From Ancylobacter rudongensis (GTDB lineage: Bacteria > Pseudomonadota > Alphaproteobacteria > Rhizobiales > Xanthobacteraceae): DNA of 64,000 bases. Shown in pieces: positions 19,218-29,421 of the stretch (positions are counted from its first letter, which is position 1; the number at the start of each line of letters is the position of its first letter). The position numbers and the translations under genes are program-made. Location of the stretch: assembly GCF_900100155.1 (NCBI RefSeq), contig NZ_FMTP01000003.1:496001-560000 (forward strand), written 5' to 3'. The notes below the pieces were generated by a model. It was given only the letters and a program-made list of their open reading frames with translations, was not told where the DNA came from and searched no databases.

Positions 19218-20059
19218 GCCAGCTGCCCCTTGGCCTTGAGATCGGCGATAACAAGCGCCCGCAGCTCGGCCGTCACCTCCGGGCGCACACCGAACCAGCG
19301 CTCAAAACCCGGCACCGCCTGGTGCAGCAGCATGCCGAGCCCATCCACCGTGGCGAGGCCGCGCGCCTTCGCCGCCTTGAGCAGCGGCGTTTCCAGCGGC
19401 ACATAGACGATGTCGGTCACCAGCGCGTCTGGCGACAGCGGGGAAAGGTCGATGTCGAGCGGCGGCTGGCCCTTCATGCCGAGCGAGGTGGTGTTGACCA
19501 GCAGCCGGCAGCCAACCAGCCGCCCGCCGAGATCGCGCCAGTCGATCGGCAGCACGCGCGGGCCGAAGGTGTCGCGCAACGCCTCGCCGCGCGCCCGTGT
19601 GCGGTTGGCCACCACTACGCGGTCGACGCCGCGCTGCAGCAGCCCATAGACAACAGCCCGCGCCGCGCCGCCGGCGCCGAGCACCACCGCCTCGCCCAGC
19701 GCCCGCGCCCAGTCCGGTTCGGCGGCGTCGAGATTGGCGAGGAAGCCGTGCACATCGGTGTTGGCGCCATGCAGGGCGCCGTCTTCCAGCCACAGCGTGT
19801 TCACCGCGCCGAGCGCCTCCGCCACCGCATCACGCGCTGCGCAGGCGCGGAAGGCGGCTTCCTTGTGCGGCACGGTGACATTGCCGCCGACGAGGCCCGA
19901 GGCGGCGAAAGCGGCGAGAAACGAATCGATATCTCCAGGGGCGACAGCGCGCACGCCATAGGCGCCGTCGATGCCGTGCCGGGCCAGCCAGTAGCCATGG
20001 ATCAGCGGCGAACGGGAATGGCTGACGGGATGGCCGATAATCGCCACGTTGCGGGTCAC
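19214..20059 (-). CDS. aroE: Shikimate dehydrogenase
   Basis: AroE (281 residues) reduces 3-dehydroshikimate with NADPH. Substrate-binding SRSP is at 15-18; the catalytic Lys66 is in NVTVPHK; the catalytic Asp is in GANTDVHGF; the nucleotide fold has [14 protein letters not shown] with NRTRAR; and NTTSLGMKG is present. A GTG start overlaps the maf stop by 4 nt. The order ppsR-maf-aroE-coaE-dnaQ is a hallmark of alphaproteobacterial origin regions. Confidence 0.96.
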   Translation of the reverse strand: MTRNVAIIGHPVSHSRSPLIHGYWLARHGIDGAYGVRAVAPGDIDSFLAAFAASGLVGGNVTVPHKEAAFRACAARDAVAEALGAVNTLWLEDGALHGANTDVHGFLANLDAAEPDWARALGEAVVLGAGGAARAVVYGLLQRGVDRVVVANRTRARGEALRDTFGPRVLPIDWRDLGGRLVGCRLLVNTTSLGMKGQPPLDIDLSPLSPDALVTDIVYVPLETPLLKAAKARGLATVDGLGMLLHQAVPGFERWFGVRPEVTAELRALVIADLKAKGQLA

Positions 20060-20688
20060 AGCAGAAATCCCTCAGAGCGTAGAAAACCGAGCAGCGGCAG
20101 CAGCGGCAGCCCCAGTATCACCGAATGGTCGCCCTCGACACGCGCGAACAGATGGATGCCGAGCCCCTCCAGCTGGTAGCCGCCGACGCTGGACAGCACC
20201 GCGTCGCCGGCCGCATCGAGATAGGCCTCGATCGCAGTGTCATCGAGCGGGCGCATGGAGAGATGGGCGCTCTCGACGCACACGAACCGCACCTCTCCGT
20301 CGCGCGCCACCGCCACGGCGGAATGCAGCTCATGGGTGCGCCCGGCCAAGCGGGCGACCTGTGCCTTCGCTGCCGCCCGGTCGGTCGGCTTGTGGAGGGC
20401 TTCGTCGCCCAGCGCCAGCGTCTGGTCGGCACCGATGACCAGCCGACCCGGGTGCGCGGCGGCGCCCGCCAGCGCCTTGGCGCGGGCAAGGGTGAGCGCC
20501 ACGCCCGCGGGATCGGCACCCTCTTCAACGGCCTTCGCCTCGATGGCGCGCTCGTCCACCTCGGCGCTCACCACCTCGAAGGGCAGGCGCGCCGCCTCCA
20601 GCAAGGCACGTCGGGCGGCGCTCTTGGAGGCGAGCAGCAGTGGCGCCGTCCCGCGCCACTGCGGATTTCCGCGCGGTGCGTCAGCCAT
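20056..20688 (-). CDS. maf: Maf-family nucleotide pyrophosphatase
   Basis: The 210-residue protein has the Maf features [21 protein letters not shown]-like N-terminus, VDERAIE, and the catalytic GADQTLAL segment with [12 protein letters not shown]. Maf proteins hydrolyse dTTP, UTP or modified pyrimidine NTPs and are linked to cell-division control. The exact specificity of this paralogue type is not clear from sequence. Its ATG is embedded in the ppsR stop region with an 8-nt overlap. Confidence 0.92.
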   Translation of the reverse strand: MADAPRGNPQWRGTAPLLLASKSAARRALLEAARLPFEVVSAEVDERAIEAKAVEEGADPAGVALTLARAKALAGAAAHPGRLVIGADQTLALGDEALHKPTDRAAAKAQVARLAGRTHELHSAVAVARDGEVRFVCVESAHLSMRPLDDTAIEAYLDAAGDAVLSSVGGYQLEGLGIHLFARVEGDHSVILGLPLLPLLGFLRSEGFLL

Positions 20689-21547
20689 TGGGATTCTCGG
20701 TCAGCTTGCGCCGGCGCTCCTGCAACAGGGCGATGATCGCCGCCGCCGTCTCCTCGATCGAGCGGCGGGTGACGTCGATCATCGGCCAGCCATGGCGGGC
20801 GCAGAGCCGGCGGGAAAAGGCGATCTCCTCCGCCACCGCCTGGCGGTCGGTATAGGTGTCGGCCGCCTGCGCCGCATTCAGCCCGAGCAGCCGGTTGCGG
20901 CGGATTTCCACCACCCGGTCGGCACTGGCCAGCAGGCCGACGATCAGCGGCCGCTTGAGTTCCGCGAGGCCCGGCGGCACCGGCAGGCTCGGCACCAGCG
21001 GGATATTGGCGGTCTTGATGCCGCGATTGGCGAGATAGATGCTGGTCGGCGTCTTCGACGAACGCGAGATGCCGAGCAGCACGACATCGGCGGCTTCCAG
21101 CCCGTCCACATGCTGGCCGTCATCATGCATCACGGTAAAGTTCATCGCGTCGATGCGGCGGAAATAATCGCCGTCGAGCTGGTGCTGGCCGCCGACGCGC
21201 GGTTCCGGCGCGCCGCCGAGATAGGCCTGGAACAGCTGCACCACAGGCGCCAGCACCGAGAGCACCGGCACGCCATGGTCGCGGCAATAGGTTTTCAGCC
21301 GGTTGCGCAGTTCCGGGTCGGTCAGGGTGTAGAGCACGATGCCGGGAAATTCGTCGATCGCCTGCACCACCTTGTCGAGCTGCTTGTGCGAGCGCACCAG
21401 CGGGTAAATGTGCTCGATCGGCTTCACATCATACTGCGCCGCCGCCGCCCGGCCGACGCTGATCAGCGTCTCGCCGGTGGAATCCGACACGAGATGGAGG
21501 TGGTAGTAGCTCTCCGAGGGGCGGACGGTTTCAGTCACCCCGGTCAT
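20681..21547 (-). CDS. ppsR: PpsR-type kinase/pyrophosphorylase (COG1806, DUF299)
   Basis: The 288-residue protein belongs to the family that regulates PEP synthase or pyruvate phosphate dikinase by ADP-dependent phosphorylation and Pi-dependent dephosphorylation of a threonine. [13 protein letters not shown] at the N-terminus and the P-loop-like [15 protein letters not shown] (about 156-170) are the family signatures. The ATG at 21547 is the natural start; the open frame upstream reaches into the intergenic region. It is the first gene of the operon and faces hemE across the candidate oriC, as the RP001 homologue does in Caulobacter. Confidence 0.93.
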   Translation of the reverse strand: MTGVTETVRPSESYYHLHLVSDSTGETLISVGRAAAAQYDVKPIEHIYPLVRSHKQLDKVVQAIDEFPGIVLYTLTDPELRNRLKTYCRDHGVPVLSVLAPVVQLFQAYLGGAPEPRVGGQHQLDGDYFRRIDAMNFTVMHDDGQHVDGLEAADVVLLGISRSSKTPTSIYLANRGIKTANIPLVPSLPVPPGLAELKRPLIVGLLASADRVVEIRRNRLLGLNAAQAADTYTDRQAVAEEIAFSRRLCARHGWPMIDVTRRSIEETAAAIIALLQERRRKLTENPNG

Positions 21548-21872
21548 CCACAGGCCTGTGCATAGGATGGGAACAAGCCACGCCCTCGGCGCGTTCGCAA
21601 GGGCGCCCTGGGGATAGAGGGCGATTTCCTCCACAGGCGTCACCCTGTGCGCTTTATCAAGGCGGGATCGGCGAACTGCGTGGATAACACTGCAGGCCGC
21701 GTCTAAGCCCTTCATCCGACTGGATTATGGATTCATCCGCGGCCGGCCCGCAGGCGACAAGGCTGGGGGCGTGTTGTGGGCAGGGAGGAACATGTCTAAT
21801 CCCCTGCTCACTACACAGACAACCTTCGATTCAAAGTGCTTAAAGAAGTATGAAGAGGCAGGGGACAAGCGG
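21548..21872. other. Candidate oriC between ppsR and hemE
   Basis: This divergent 325-bp region is where Caulobacter and related genomes have oriC. DnaA-box-like 9-mers are TCATCCACA (21544-21552, one mismatch, overlapping the ppsR start), TCCTCCACA (21627-21635, two mismatches) and, on the reverse strand, TTATCCACG (21679-21687, one mismatch). GANTC sites lie at 21730 and 21828. The 21781-21860 stretch is about 55% A+T by direct count, high for this DNA. Gene orientation switches here from mainly reverse to mainly forward. See also the competing region at 25.4 kb. Confidence 0.55.
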
Positions 21873-22949
21873 ATGGAAAGCGCCGGAATGGAAAGCGCCA
21901 GGGCAGAGGCCAGCGTGAAGAACGAGCCGATCCTGCTGCAAGCGCTGGACGGACGGGTGCCGAACCGCACGCCGATCTGGATGATGCGTCAGGCCGGGCG
22001 CTATCTCCCGGAATACCGGGCGGTGCGCGAGAAGGCCGGTGATTTCCTCACCCTCTGTTACACGCCCGATCTCGCCGTCGAGGTGACGCTGCAGCCGATC
22101 CGGCGCTTCGGCTTCGATGCGGCGATCCTGTTCTCCGACATTCTCGTCGTGCCGCATGCGCTCGGCTGCCCGCTGACCTTCGAGGCCGGGGAGGGACCCC
22201 GTCTGGTGCCTGTCACCACCAGCGCCGAGCTTGCCGCCCTGCGCGAGGAGCTGGACCCGGACAAGATCGACCGGGTGCTGGAAGCGGTCAGCCGCATCCG
22301 GGCCGAGCTTCCCAAAGAGACGGCGCTGCTCGGTTTCTGCGGCGCGCCGTGGACGGTCGCGACCTATATGATCGCCGGGCGCGGCACGCCGGACCAGGCG
22401 CCGGCGCGCCTCGCCTCGCTGCGGGACCCGGCGTTCTTCACCGCGCTGATCGATCGGCTGGTGGAAACTTCGGCCCGCTATCTCGTCGGCCAGCTCAAGG
22501 CCGGCGCCGATGCGGTGCAGATCTTCGACAGCTGGGCCGGGGTGCTGGATCCGACAAGCTTCCGTCGCTGGTCGATCGAGCCGATCCGCCGCATCGTATC
22601 CCTGGTGCGGGCTGAAGTTCCCGGCGCGCGCATCATCGCTTTCCCGAAGGGCGCCACTCTGCCCGGCCTCACCGCGATGGTGCAGGCGACGGGCGTCAAT
22701 GCGGTGGGGCTCGACTGGACCGCCGATCGCCCGGCGACCCGCTATGCGCTGGGGGCGAAATGCGCGCTGCAGGGCAATCTCGATCCGCTCACCCTGATCG
22801 CCGGTGGCCGGGCGCTCGATGCGTCGATCGACGCGATTCTGGCCGATTTCCGCGGCGCCTCGCATGTGTTCAATCTCGGCCATGGCATCCGCCCGGAAAC
22901 GCCGATCGTCCATGTCGAGCAGATGATCGCCCGCATTCGCGGCGTCTAG
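21873..22949 (+). CDS. hemE: Uroporphyrinogen decarboxylase
   Basis: HemE decarboxylates uroporphyrinogen III to coproporphyrinogen III in haem synthesis. The N-terminal substrate loop [18 protein letters not shown], the [12 protein letters not shown] segment with the catalytic Asp, and the [13 protein letters not shown] and NLGHGI motifs are intact. I chose the ATG at 21873, with AGGGG upstream, giving 358 residues; the ATG at 21888 is equally possible, and frames starting further up would run through the candidate origin. hemJ and rho follow on the same strand. Confidence 0.95.
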   Translation: MESAGMESARAEASVKNEPILLQALDGRVPNRTPIWMMRQAGRYLPEYRAVREKAGDFLTLCYTPDLAVEVTLQPIRRFGFDAAILFSDILVVPHALGCPLTFEAGEGPRLVPVTTSAELAALREELDPDKIDRVLEAVSRIRAELPKETALLGFCGAPWTVATYMIAGRGTPDQAPARLASLRDPAFFTALIDRLVETSARYLVGQLKAGADAVQIFDSWAGVLDPTSFRRWSIEPIRRIVSLVRAEVPGARIIAFPKGATLPGLTAMVQATGVNAVGLDWTADRPATRYALGAKCALQGNLDPLTLIAGGRALDASIDAILADFRGASHVFNLGHGIRPETPIVHVEQMIARIRGV

Positions 22950-22973
22950 AGGCAGGGCCGGGTTGGGATTGCC

Positions 22974-23399
22974 ATGCTGTATGAGTGGATCAAGGCGCTG
23001 CATGTCATGGCCATCATCTCCTGGATGGCGGCGCTGCTCTACATGCCTCGGCTGATGGTCTATCACTGCGACGCGCCCAAGGGCTCGGCGCAGTCGGAAA
23101 CCTTCAAGGTGATGGAGCGGCGCCTGTTGAAGGCGATCTCCCGCCCGGCCATGGCGGTGAGCTGGCTGGCCGGGCTCTACCTCGCCTGGGAGGGCGGGTG
23201 GTTTGCGTCCGGCTGGTTTCACGTGAAACTGGCGCTGGTGGTCGGCATGACCATCGCGCAGGAATATCAGGCCCGCTGGGTCGCCGATTTCGCCGCCGAC
23301 CGGAATGTCCGGCCGGCGCGTTTCTTCCGCATGATGAACGAGGTGCCGACGCTGTTGATGATCGGCATCGTCATCATGGTCATCGTAAAGCCGTTTTAA
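22974..23399 (+). CDS. hemJ: Protoporphyrinogen IX oxidase HemJ
   Basis: The 141-residue membrane protein oxidises protoporphyrinogen IX and replaces HemG/HemY in many alphaproteobacteria. It has four hydrophobic helices. The residues known to be essential in HemJ can be recognised: His10 in KALHVMAII, Arg26 in MPRLMVYH and Lys85 in HVKLAL. It lies 24 bp after hemE, so the two form a small haem operon. A perfect parS site is embedded in the coding sequence for the stretch WFHVKL. Confidence 0.92.
   Translation: MLYEWIKALHVMAIISWMAALLYMPRLMVYHCDAPKGSAQSETFKVMERRLLKAISRPAMAVSWLAGLYLAWEGGWFASGWFHVKLALVVGMTIAQEYQARWVADFAADRNVRPARFFRMMNEVPTLLMIGIVIMVIVKPF
23216..23229. other. parS site (perfect 14-bp palindrome) inside hemJ
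   Basis: GTTTCACGTGAAAC lies within the hemJ coding region and encodes part of WFHVKL. This is the parS copy nearest to the candidate origins. Confidence 0.9.
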
Positions 23400-23425
23400 G
23401 CGGGTTAAACCGTCATACGGCAGGC

Positions 23426-23454
23426 TTGCGCCGGTTCGCGGCTTTGCCTATGGT
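23426..23454 (+). promoter_or_regulatory. Possible promoter upstream of rho
   Basis: TTGCGC (23426-23431) and TATGGT (23449-23454) are separated by 17 bp and resemble an alphaproteobacterial housekeeping promoter. It lies in the 244-bp hemJ-rho gap, leaving a leader of about 180 nt. rho leaders are often attenuated by Rho itself, but no attenuator is evident here. Confidence 0.35.
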
Positions 23455-23643
23455 GCGCGAACTCCACGAAGCTGGCTGTCGCTCCGTTCAGACGGGCATC
23501 TCCCCGATGCCGCACGGTGTGCCGGACAAGAAGCCGATCCCCTCGGCCTGGGTCCGCAGACCAGCGCTTCCCACCTTTTGTCGTTTCGGCGGGTGTTTTC
23601 CCGACCGGCTACGTCCACATCAGAAATATCGAGGCCCTTTCCC

Positions 23644-24909
<1,266 letters not shown>

Positions 24910-24944
24910 GGCGTAAAGCCGAAGCAGACCGCGGGGAGGCGGGC

Positions 24945-25349
24945 ATGAGGGCAGGGCAGTTCTACCGGCTTTCCGTCATGGCGCTTCCCCTCACACTGCT
25001 TCTCGCGCTGCCGGTGCAAGCCGGCGTCGCGGAACGCGAGCCGCCGACAGCGGAACTCTGGCTGTTCGTCATCGGCATCGCCGCGCTCAGCTGGGTCATG
25101 GCCTGCCGGCGCTGGTGGCTTCCCCTCGCCGTGTGGCTGCCCACGGCCCTGTTCGTCGCCAGCCTCATCGCCGACTTCGCCGATCCGGTCATCGGGCCGG
25201 CAGTCCGCGAGGAACTCGGGCTCGCCTATGTGCTGCAGGCGGACCTCGCCGGTGCGCTGATGCTGGTGGTGCCGCTGATGCTGGCCAATGTGAAGTTCAG
25301 CCGGCTGGACACGGATAACCGTCCGGGAATGCGGCGCCAGCGACGCTGA
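24945..25349 (+). CDS. Small membrane protein of unknown function
   Basis: The 134-residue product has a signal-like N-terminus (FYRLSVMALPLTLLLALPVQA) and about three more hydrophobic segments, with a basic C-terminal tail (NRPGMRRQRR). A strong GGGGAGG precedes the ATG at 24945 by 6 nt. I recognise no family. It lies 35 bp after rho, in the place where this gene order usually continues towards mnmE, and is followed by an unusual A+T-rich intergenic region. Confidence 0.75.
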   Translation: MRAGQFYRLSVMALPLTLLLALPVQAGVAEREPPTAELWLFVIGIAALSWVMACRRWWLPLAVWLPTALFVASLIADFADPVIGPAVREELGLAYVLQADLAGALMLVVPLMLANVKFSRLDTDNRPGMRRQRR

Positions 25350-25410
25350 GTGCTTTATCGCAATAAAGGCCGCGATATTTTCGATATCTCAGGCGAATTT
25401 GCCAAGATAA

Positions 25411-25434
25411 CATCATTTCGCTGACGAAATGATG
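25411..25434. repeat. Perfect 10-bp inverted repeat with tetraloop
   Basis: CATCATTTCG (25411-25420) and CGAAATGATG (25425-25434) enclose CTGA. It is not followed by a T-tract on either strand, so it is not an obvious terminator. It sits inside the A+T-rich part of the alternative origin region. Confidence 0.7.
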
Positions 25435-25502
25435 GCCTTCAGAAATGACTCAGGACGGGCGAAGAGCTGGTCGTCCGATCCATTCCTCGCAAAAGTGGAA
25501 AC

Positions 25503-25516
25503 GCCCGCCAGCGGGC
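25503..25516. terminator. Short GC hairpin, possible terminator
   Basis: GCCCGC (25503-25508) and GCGGGC (25511-25516) form a 6-bp stem with AAA before it and ATTTCTGTT after it. It could end transcripts of the small membrane-protein gene or, on the other strand, of the thioredoxin-domain gene. Confidence 0.45.
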
Positions 25517-25683
25517 ATTTCTGTTGATTTGACCGGGGGGTGGGGGGTTTCTCCCCAGATTATCCACAGGCTTACCCACAAAGGCCGCCGCGACGGCCGA
25601 TTCGACCCCAACACGCTGCCGGCTGCGCCCAAACCGTCCGCTCCTGCCGGCAAGCCAGGCGAGGGCCTCATCGGCCGCCTCGC

Positions 25684-27714
25684 TCAGCCGCCGCGCAGCA
25701 ATTCCTCCAGTCGATTCACTTCCGTAACGGGCAGCGAGCAACTGCCGCCAGCGCAGACAAAAGCGGCGGGCGCGCCGTTGCCGACATTGCCTCCGCTCGT
25801 CAGGCTTGTCGCCTTCGCGCGCGCGGGGTGATCGGTGGGCAGGGCCGAGGAATCGCTCACGCGCTGCACACTGACATCGACCAGCGGCATCCGGCGGGCG
25901 GCGTCTGCGAGCACGTCAGCCTCCGCACCCGCGCCGATCACCACCACCTCGCGCGCCCTCAGCCTTGTGTCGAGCGCGTTGAGCAGGCCGGCATGGCTGT
26001 AGAGATGCGGCGCGGCACGCGGCAGCAGCGCATCGAACAGACGGTCGGCACGGGCGCGGTAGGCATCATCGCCGGTCAGGATCGCCAGCCGCACCAGGTT
26101 GCGGGCGATCAGCGCCTGCGGGCTGGTCACGGCGTCATCGGCGGTGGCCTCCGGGCGCAGGATCAGCCCTTCCGCGTCATCGGCGGTGAGATAATAGCCG
26201 CCCGCTTCTGTCGCGTGATGCGTTTCCAGCATCGCCTGCCAGGCAATCGCCTGATCGAGATAGGCCCGCTCGCCCGTTGCTTCCGCCAGCGCCAGCGCGG
26301 CGCCGATCATTGCGGCGTAGTCGGCGGAAAGGCCGGGGAACACCAGCCGCCCGGCACGCCAGCTATGGCCGAGCCTGCCGTCTTTCACCATCGATTCGGC
26401 GATGAAACGGAAGGCGCCAGCGGCCAGCTTCACCCATTCCGGCCGTCCGATGCGCGGGGCGACGCCCACCAGCGCCGCGATCATCAGCCCGTTCCAGTCC
26501 GCCAGCACCTTGTCGTCGCGGCCGGGCGGCACGCGCTTTTCGCGCACGGCAAGCAGCTTGTCGCGCAGCATGGCGAGCCGGATTTCGTCGGCGCCCGAGC
26601 GCTCCATCTCCTTCAGCCGGTTGGGAATCGACACGCCTTCCCAATTGCCGAACGGGGCGATGTCATAATGGCGGGCGAAGAACTCGGCGTCCTGCGCGCC
26701 CAGCGCGTCCAGCACCTGCTTCAGCGTCCAGACATAATAGCGGCCCTCATGGCCCTCGGAATCGGCATCGAGGCTGGCGGCGAAGGCGCCGCCCTCGGTC
26801 ATCATCTCGCGCTGCAGCCAGCCAACGGTCTCGATGGCGCGGGCGCGGAACAGCTCCGCACCGGTCTCGGCATAGGCGAGGCCGAGCAGGTCGAGGATCT
26901 GCGCATTGTCGTAGAGCATCTTCTCGAAATGCGGCACCAGCCAGCGGTCATCGACGCTGTAGCGGGAATAGCCGCCGCCAATATGGTCGTAGATGCCGCC
27001 CTCGCTCATGCCGTCGAGCGCGTGCAGCGCCGCGTCGCGCAGTCTCGTTCGCCCGGTGCGCTCCCAGCCGCGCCAGAGCAGTTCGAGGAACGGCGTGTTG
27101 GGGAATTTCGGCGAGCCCTGCAGCCCGCCATGCTCGGTGTCCATGATGCCGAGAATGCGCCCGGCGATGTCGTCGAGCTCATTGGTGCCGATCACCACCT
27201 GGCCGGCCGGGCGGGCCTTCTGCCGCAGCCGTTCCAGCAGGGCGGCGCGGTTCTGGGTGATGCGCGGATCGCCGGAAGCATAGGCGCCGGCCATGGTCTT
27301 CAGCACCTCGGTAAAGGCAGGCTGGCCATAGCGCGGCTCTTTCGGGAAATAGGTGCCGCCCCAGAAGGGCGCGCCCTCGGGGTCGAGGAACATGGTCATC
27401 GGCCAGCCGCCCTGGACGCCCAACTGCTGCAGAGCGGCCATATAGATCTGGTCGACCTCCGGCCGTTCCTCGCGATCGACCTTGATGTTGACGAACAGCT
27501 CGTTCATTACCGCCGCCGTCGCCGCATCCTCGAAGCTCTCATGCGCCATCACATGGCACCAGTGGCAGGCGGCATAGCCGATGGAGAGCAGGATCGGCCG
27601 GTTGCTGCGGCGGGCCTCGTCGAAGGCGTCCGGCGTCCACTCCCACCAGTCGACAGGGTTGTCCTTGTGCTGCAGCAGATAGGGGCTGGCGGCGGCGGCG
27701 AGCTGGTTGGGCAA
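25684..27714 (-). CDS. Thioredoxin-domain (DUF255/YyaL) protein
   Basis: The 676-residue protein starts with the YyaL/SPATA20 signature [18 protein letters not shown] and has a thioredoxin-like fold with the Cys50-His-Trp-Cys53 motif in [11 protein letters not shown]. The C-terminal two thirds form an alpha/alpha toroid like N-acylglucosamine epimerase or six-hairpin glycosidases. The family's substrate is not known. The start is TTG at 27714 with GGAG upstream. It is the only reverse-strand gene between ppsR and parB, and it is divergent from mnmE. Confidence 0.88.
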   Translation of the reverse strand: MPNQLAAAASPYLLQHKDNPVDWWEWTPDAFDEARRSNRPILLSIGYAACHWCHVMAHESFEDAATAAVMNELFVNIKVDREERPEVDQIYMAALQQLGVQGGWPMTMFLDPEGAPFWGGTYFPKEPRYGQPAFTEVLKTMAGAYASGDPRITQNRAALLERLRQKARPAGQVVIGTNELDDIAGRILGIMDTEHGGLQGSPKFPNTPFLELLWRGWERTGRTRLRDAALHALDGMSEGGIYDHIGGGYSRYSVDDRWLVPHFEKMLYDNAQILDLLGLAYAETGAELFRARAIETVGWLQREMMTEGGAFAASLDADSEGHEGRYYVWTLKQVLDALGAQDAEFFARHYDIAPFGNWEGVSIPNRLKEMERSGADEIRLAMLRDKLLAVREKRVPPGRDDKVLADWNGLMIAALVGVAPRIGRPEWVKLAAGAFRFIAESMVKDGRLGHSWRAGRLVFPGLSADYAAMIGAALALAEATGERAYLDQAIAWQAMLETHHATEAGGYYLTADDAEGLILRPEATADDAVTSPQALIARNLVRLAILTGDDAYRARADRLFDALLPRAAPHLYSHAGLLNALDTRLRAREVVVIGAGAEADVLADAARRMPLVDVSVQRVSDSSALPTDHPARAKATSLTSGGNVGNGAPAAFVCAGGSCSLPVTEVNRLEELLRGG

Positions 27715-27806
27715 GATGTCGCTCCGGCTTGGGACACAGTATCGTGGCGCGGCGGCAGGCGTTCATTTCAGGAGACGCGGCCGATTCAACAGATAGGGCG
27801 TAGCGG

Positions 27807-29198
27807 GTGGACGTGCAGGAAAAAAGCGCAATCGACAAAAGCGCCATCGAACCTCCCGTGGCCGGCGCCGACACCATCGCGGCCGTTTCCTCCGGCAGCG
27901 GCGGCGCGGTTGCCGTCATCCGCCTGTCCGGCCCGCAGGCCGGGGCTGTTCTCGTGGCGCTGGCCGGCCGGTTGCCCGAGCCGCGCCGGGCGCATCTGGC
28001 GCGGCTGCGCCACCCCACCTCCGGCGAGGTGCTCGACCAGGGGCTGGCGCTCTGGTTCCCCGGCCCGCGCAGCGCGACGGGGGAGGACATGGCCGAACTG
28101 CAGATCCATGGCGGGCGCGCGGTGGTCGCCGCCGTGCTCGGCGCCGTGCTCGCCGTCCCCGGCCTGCGGCCGGCGGAAGCGGGCGAGTTCACCCGGCGCG
28201 CCTTTCTCAATGGGCGGATGGACCTTACCGAGGCGGAGGGCCTGGCCGATTTGATCGGGGCGCAGACGCAGGCGCAGCGCCGGCTCGCCTTCGCCCATGC
28301 CTTCGGCCATCTCGGCCAGCGGGTGGAGGACTGGCGCCGCCGCCTGATTCGCGCCATGGCGCTCATTGAGGCCGGCATCGATTTCGCCGATGAGGACGAT
28401 GTGCCGGCCGGTGCGCGCGCGCTGGCGCGGCCGGAGGTCGAGGCGCTGCAGGCCGAACTGCAGGCGGCGCTGGCCGACCGGCGCGGCGCCCTGGTGCGGG
28501 AAGGGGCGCTCATCGCCATTGCCGGCCTGCCGAATGCCGGCAAGTCGTCGCTGATCAACGCGCTGGCGCAGCGCGACATCGCCATCGTCTCCGACGAGCC
28601 GGGCACCACGCGCGACCTGCTGGAGGTGGCGCTCGACCTCGACGGCCACAAGGCGACACTCGTCGACACCGCCGGCCTGCGCGAGGCCGAGAGCAAGGTG
28701 GAAGCCGAGGGCATACGCCGCGCCCGCGCCCGCATCGCCGATGCCGATCTCGTGCTGTGGGTGCATGATCTTTCCGCCGGGCCGGCGCCTGAGGCCTGCC
28801 CTTCGATCGAGGTCGACGCCCCGCTCTGGCTGGTGGCCAACAAGATCGACCGCGCCGACGCCGCGCCGGCGCCGTCGGCCGGCTGGGCGGTTCAGGACTA
28901 CAATGTCTCGGCGGCGAGCGGGGAGGGGCTGGAGGCGCTGACCCGCGGCATCGGTGGCTTCATCGCCGCACGAACGGAAGGCGAGCACCCGGCGCTGATC
29001 CGCGCCCGTCACCGGGCCAGCGCCGGGCAAGCGGCCGCGCATCTCGCCGTCGCTCTGGGGCAGTGGGAACGGCTGGACGACGAGTTGCTTGCGGAGGAGC
29101 TTCGGCTTGCCGCCCGCGCGCTCGGCCGGATGACCGGGGCGATCGGCGTCGAGGATCTTCTCGATGTCGTGTTCCGCGAGTTCTGCATCGGCAAGTAG
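27807..29198 (+). CDS. mnmE: tRNA modification GTPase MnmE (TrmE)
   Basis: MnmE (463 residues, GTG start) works with MnmG to add the carboxymethylaminomethyl group to the wobble uridine of certain tRNAs. It has an N-terminal formyl-THF-binding domain with TIAAVSSGSGGAVAVIRLSG, a central helical domain, and an inserted G domain: GLPNAGKSS, the EPGTTRD switch, DTAGLRE and NKID. The essential C-terminal CIGK ends the protein. A second GTG six bases downstream could be used. mnmG follows after a 220-bp gap that holds two parS-like sites. Confidence 0.96.
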   Translation: MDVQEKSAIDKSAIEPPVAGADTIAAVSSGSGGAVAVIRLSGPQAGAVLVALAGRLPEPRRAHLARLRHPTSGEVLDQGLALWFPGPRSATGEDMAELQIHGGRAVVAAVLGAVLAVPGLRPAEAGEFTRRAFLNGRMDLTEAEGLADLIGAQTQAQRRLAFAHAFGHLGQRVEDWRRRLIRAMALIEAGIDFADEDDVPAGARALARPEVEALQAELQAALADRRGALVREGALIAIAGLPNAGKSSLINALAQRDIAIVSDEPGTTRDLLEVALDLDGHKATLVDTAGLREAESKVEAEGIRRARARIADADLVLWVHDLSAGPAPEACPSIEVDAPLWLVANKIDRADAAPAPSAGWAVQDYNVSAASGEGLEALTRGIGGFIAARTEGEHPALIRARHRASAGQAAAHLAVALGQWERLDDELLAEELRLAARALGRMTGAIGVEDLLDVVFREFCIGK

Positions 29199-29215
29199 CG
29201 CCGCCGGCGGGCGCG

Positions 29216-29229
29216 GATTCACGTGAAAC
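29216..29229. other. parS-like site, one base from consensus
   Basis: GATTCACGTGAAAC differs from the perfect palindrome at the second base. It lies just after mnmE and is the reverse complement of the site at 29264. Confidence 0.75.
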
Positions 29230-29263
29230 ACAGGGAGTGCCGAGGCCGATTCGTAAACGAAAT

Positions 29264-29277
29264 GTTTCACGTGAATC
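29264..29277. other. parS-like site, one base from consensus
   Basis: GTTTCACGTGAATC differs at the thirteenth base. Its centre is 48 bp from that of the site at 29216, with which it forms an inverted pair between mnmE and mnmG. Confidence 0.75.
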
Positions 29278-29421
29278 AGGCTGCGCTGCTGTCCACAAGT
29301 GGTGAGGGTCTCGCTCCGGCTTGACGGCGGGGCAAATCGCTGGCTGAACAGGCCATCCCTTCGCCCGCCGAGATGCGCGCGCCCGTTGTCACGGCGCGAC
29401 AGAAGCCTGCGAGCCTGCCCG

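Larger units (their letters stand above)
25351..25600. other. A+T-rich intergenic region with DnaA boxes (alternative oriC candidate)
   Basis: The 334 bp between the convergent ends at 25349 and 25684 contain no gene. Bases 25351-25450 are 59% A+T by direct count. A perfect DnaA box TTATCCACA is at 25560-25568 and TTACCCACA at 25572-25580, in the same orientation, with GANTC sites at 25447 and 25599. No promoter is needed between convergent genes, so this organisation suggests a replication or segregation role. Confidence 0.55.

Noticed and set aside
25540-28254. A 904-codon open frame antisense to the DUF255 gene
   Set aside because: The DUF255 protein has clear motifs on the other strand, and the antisense frame continues out of frame into mnmE.
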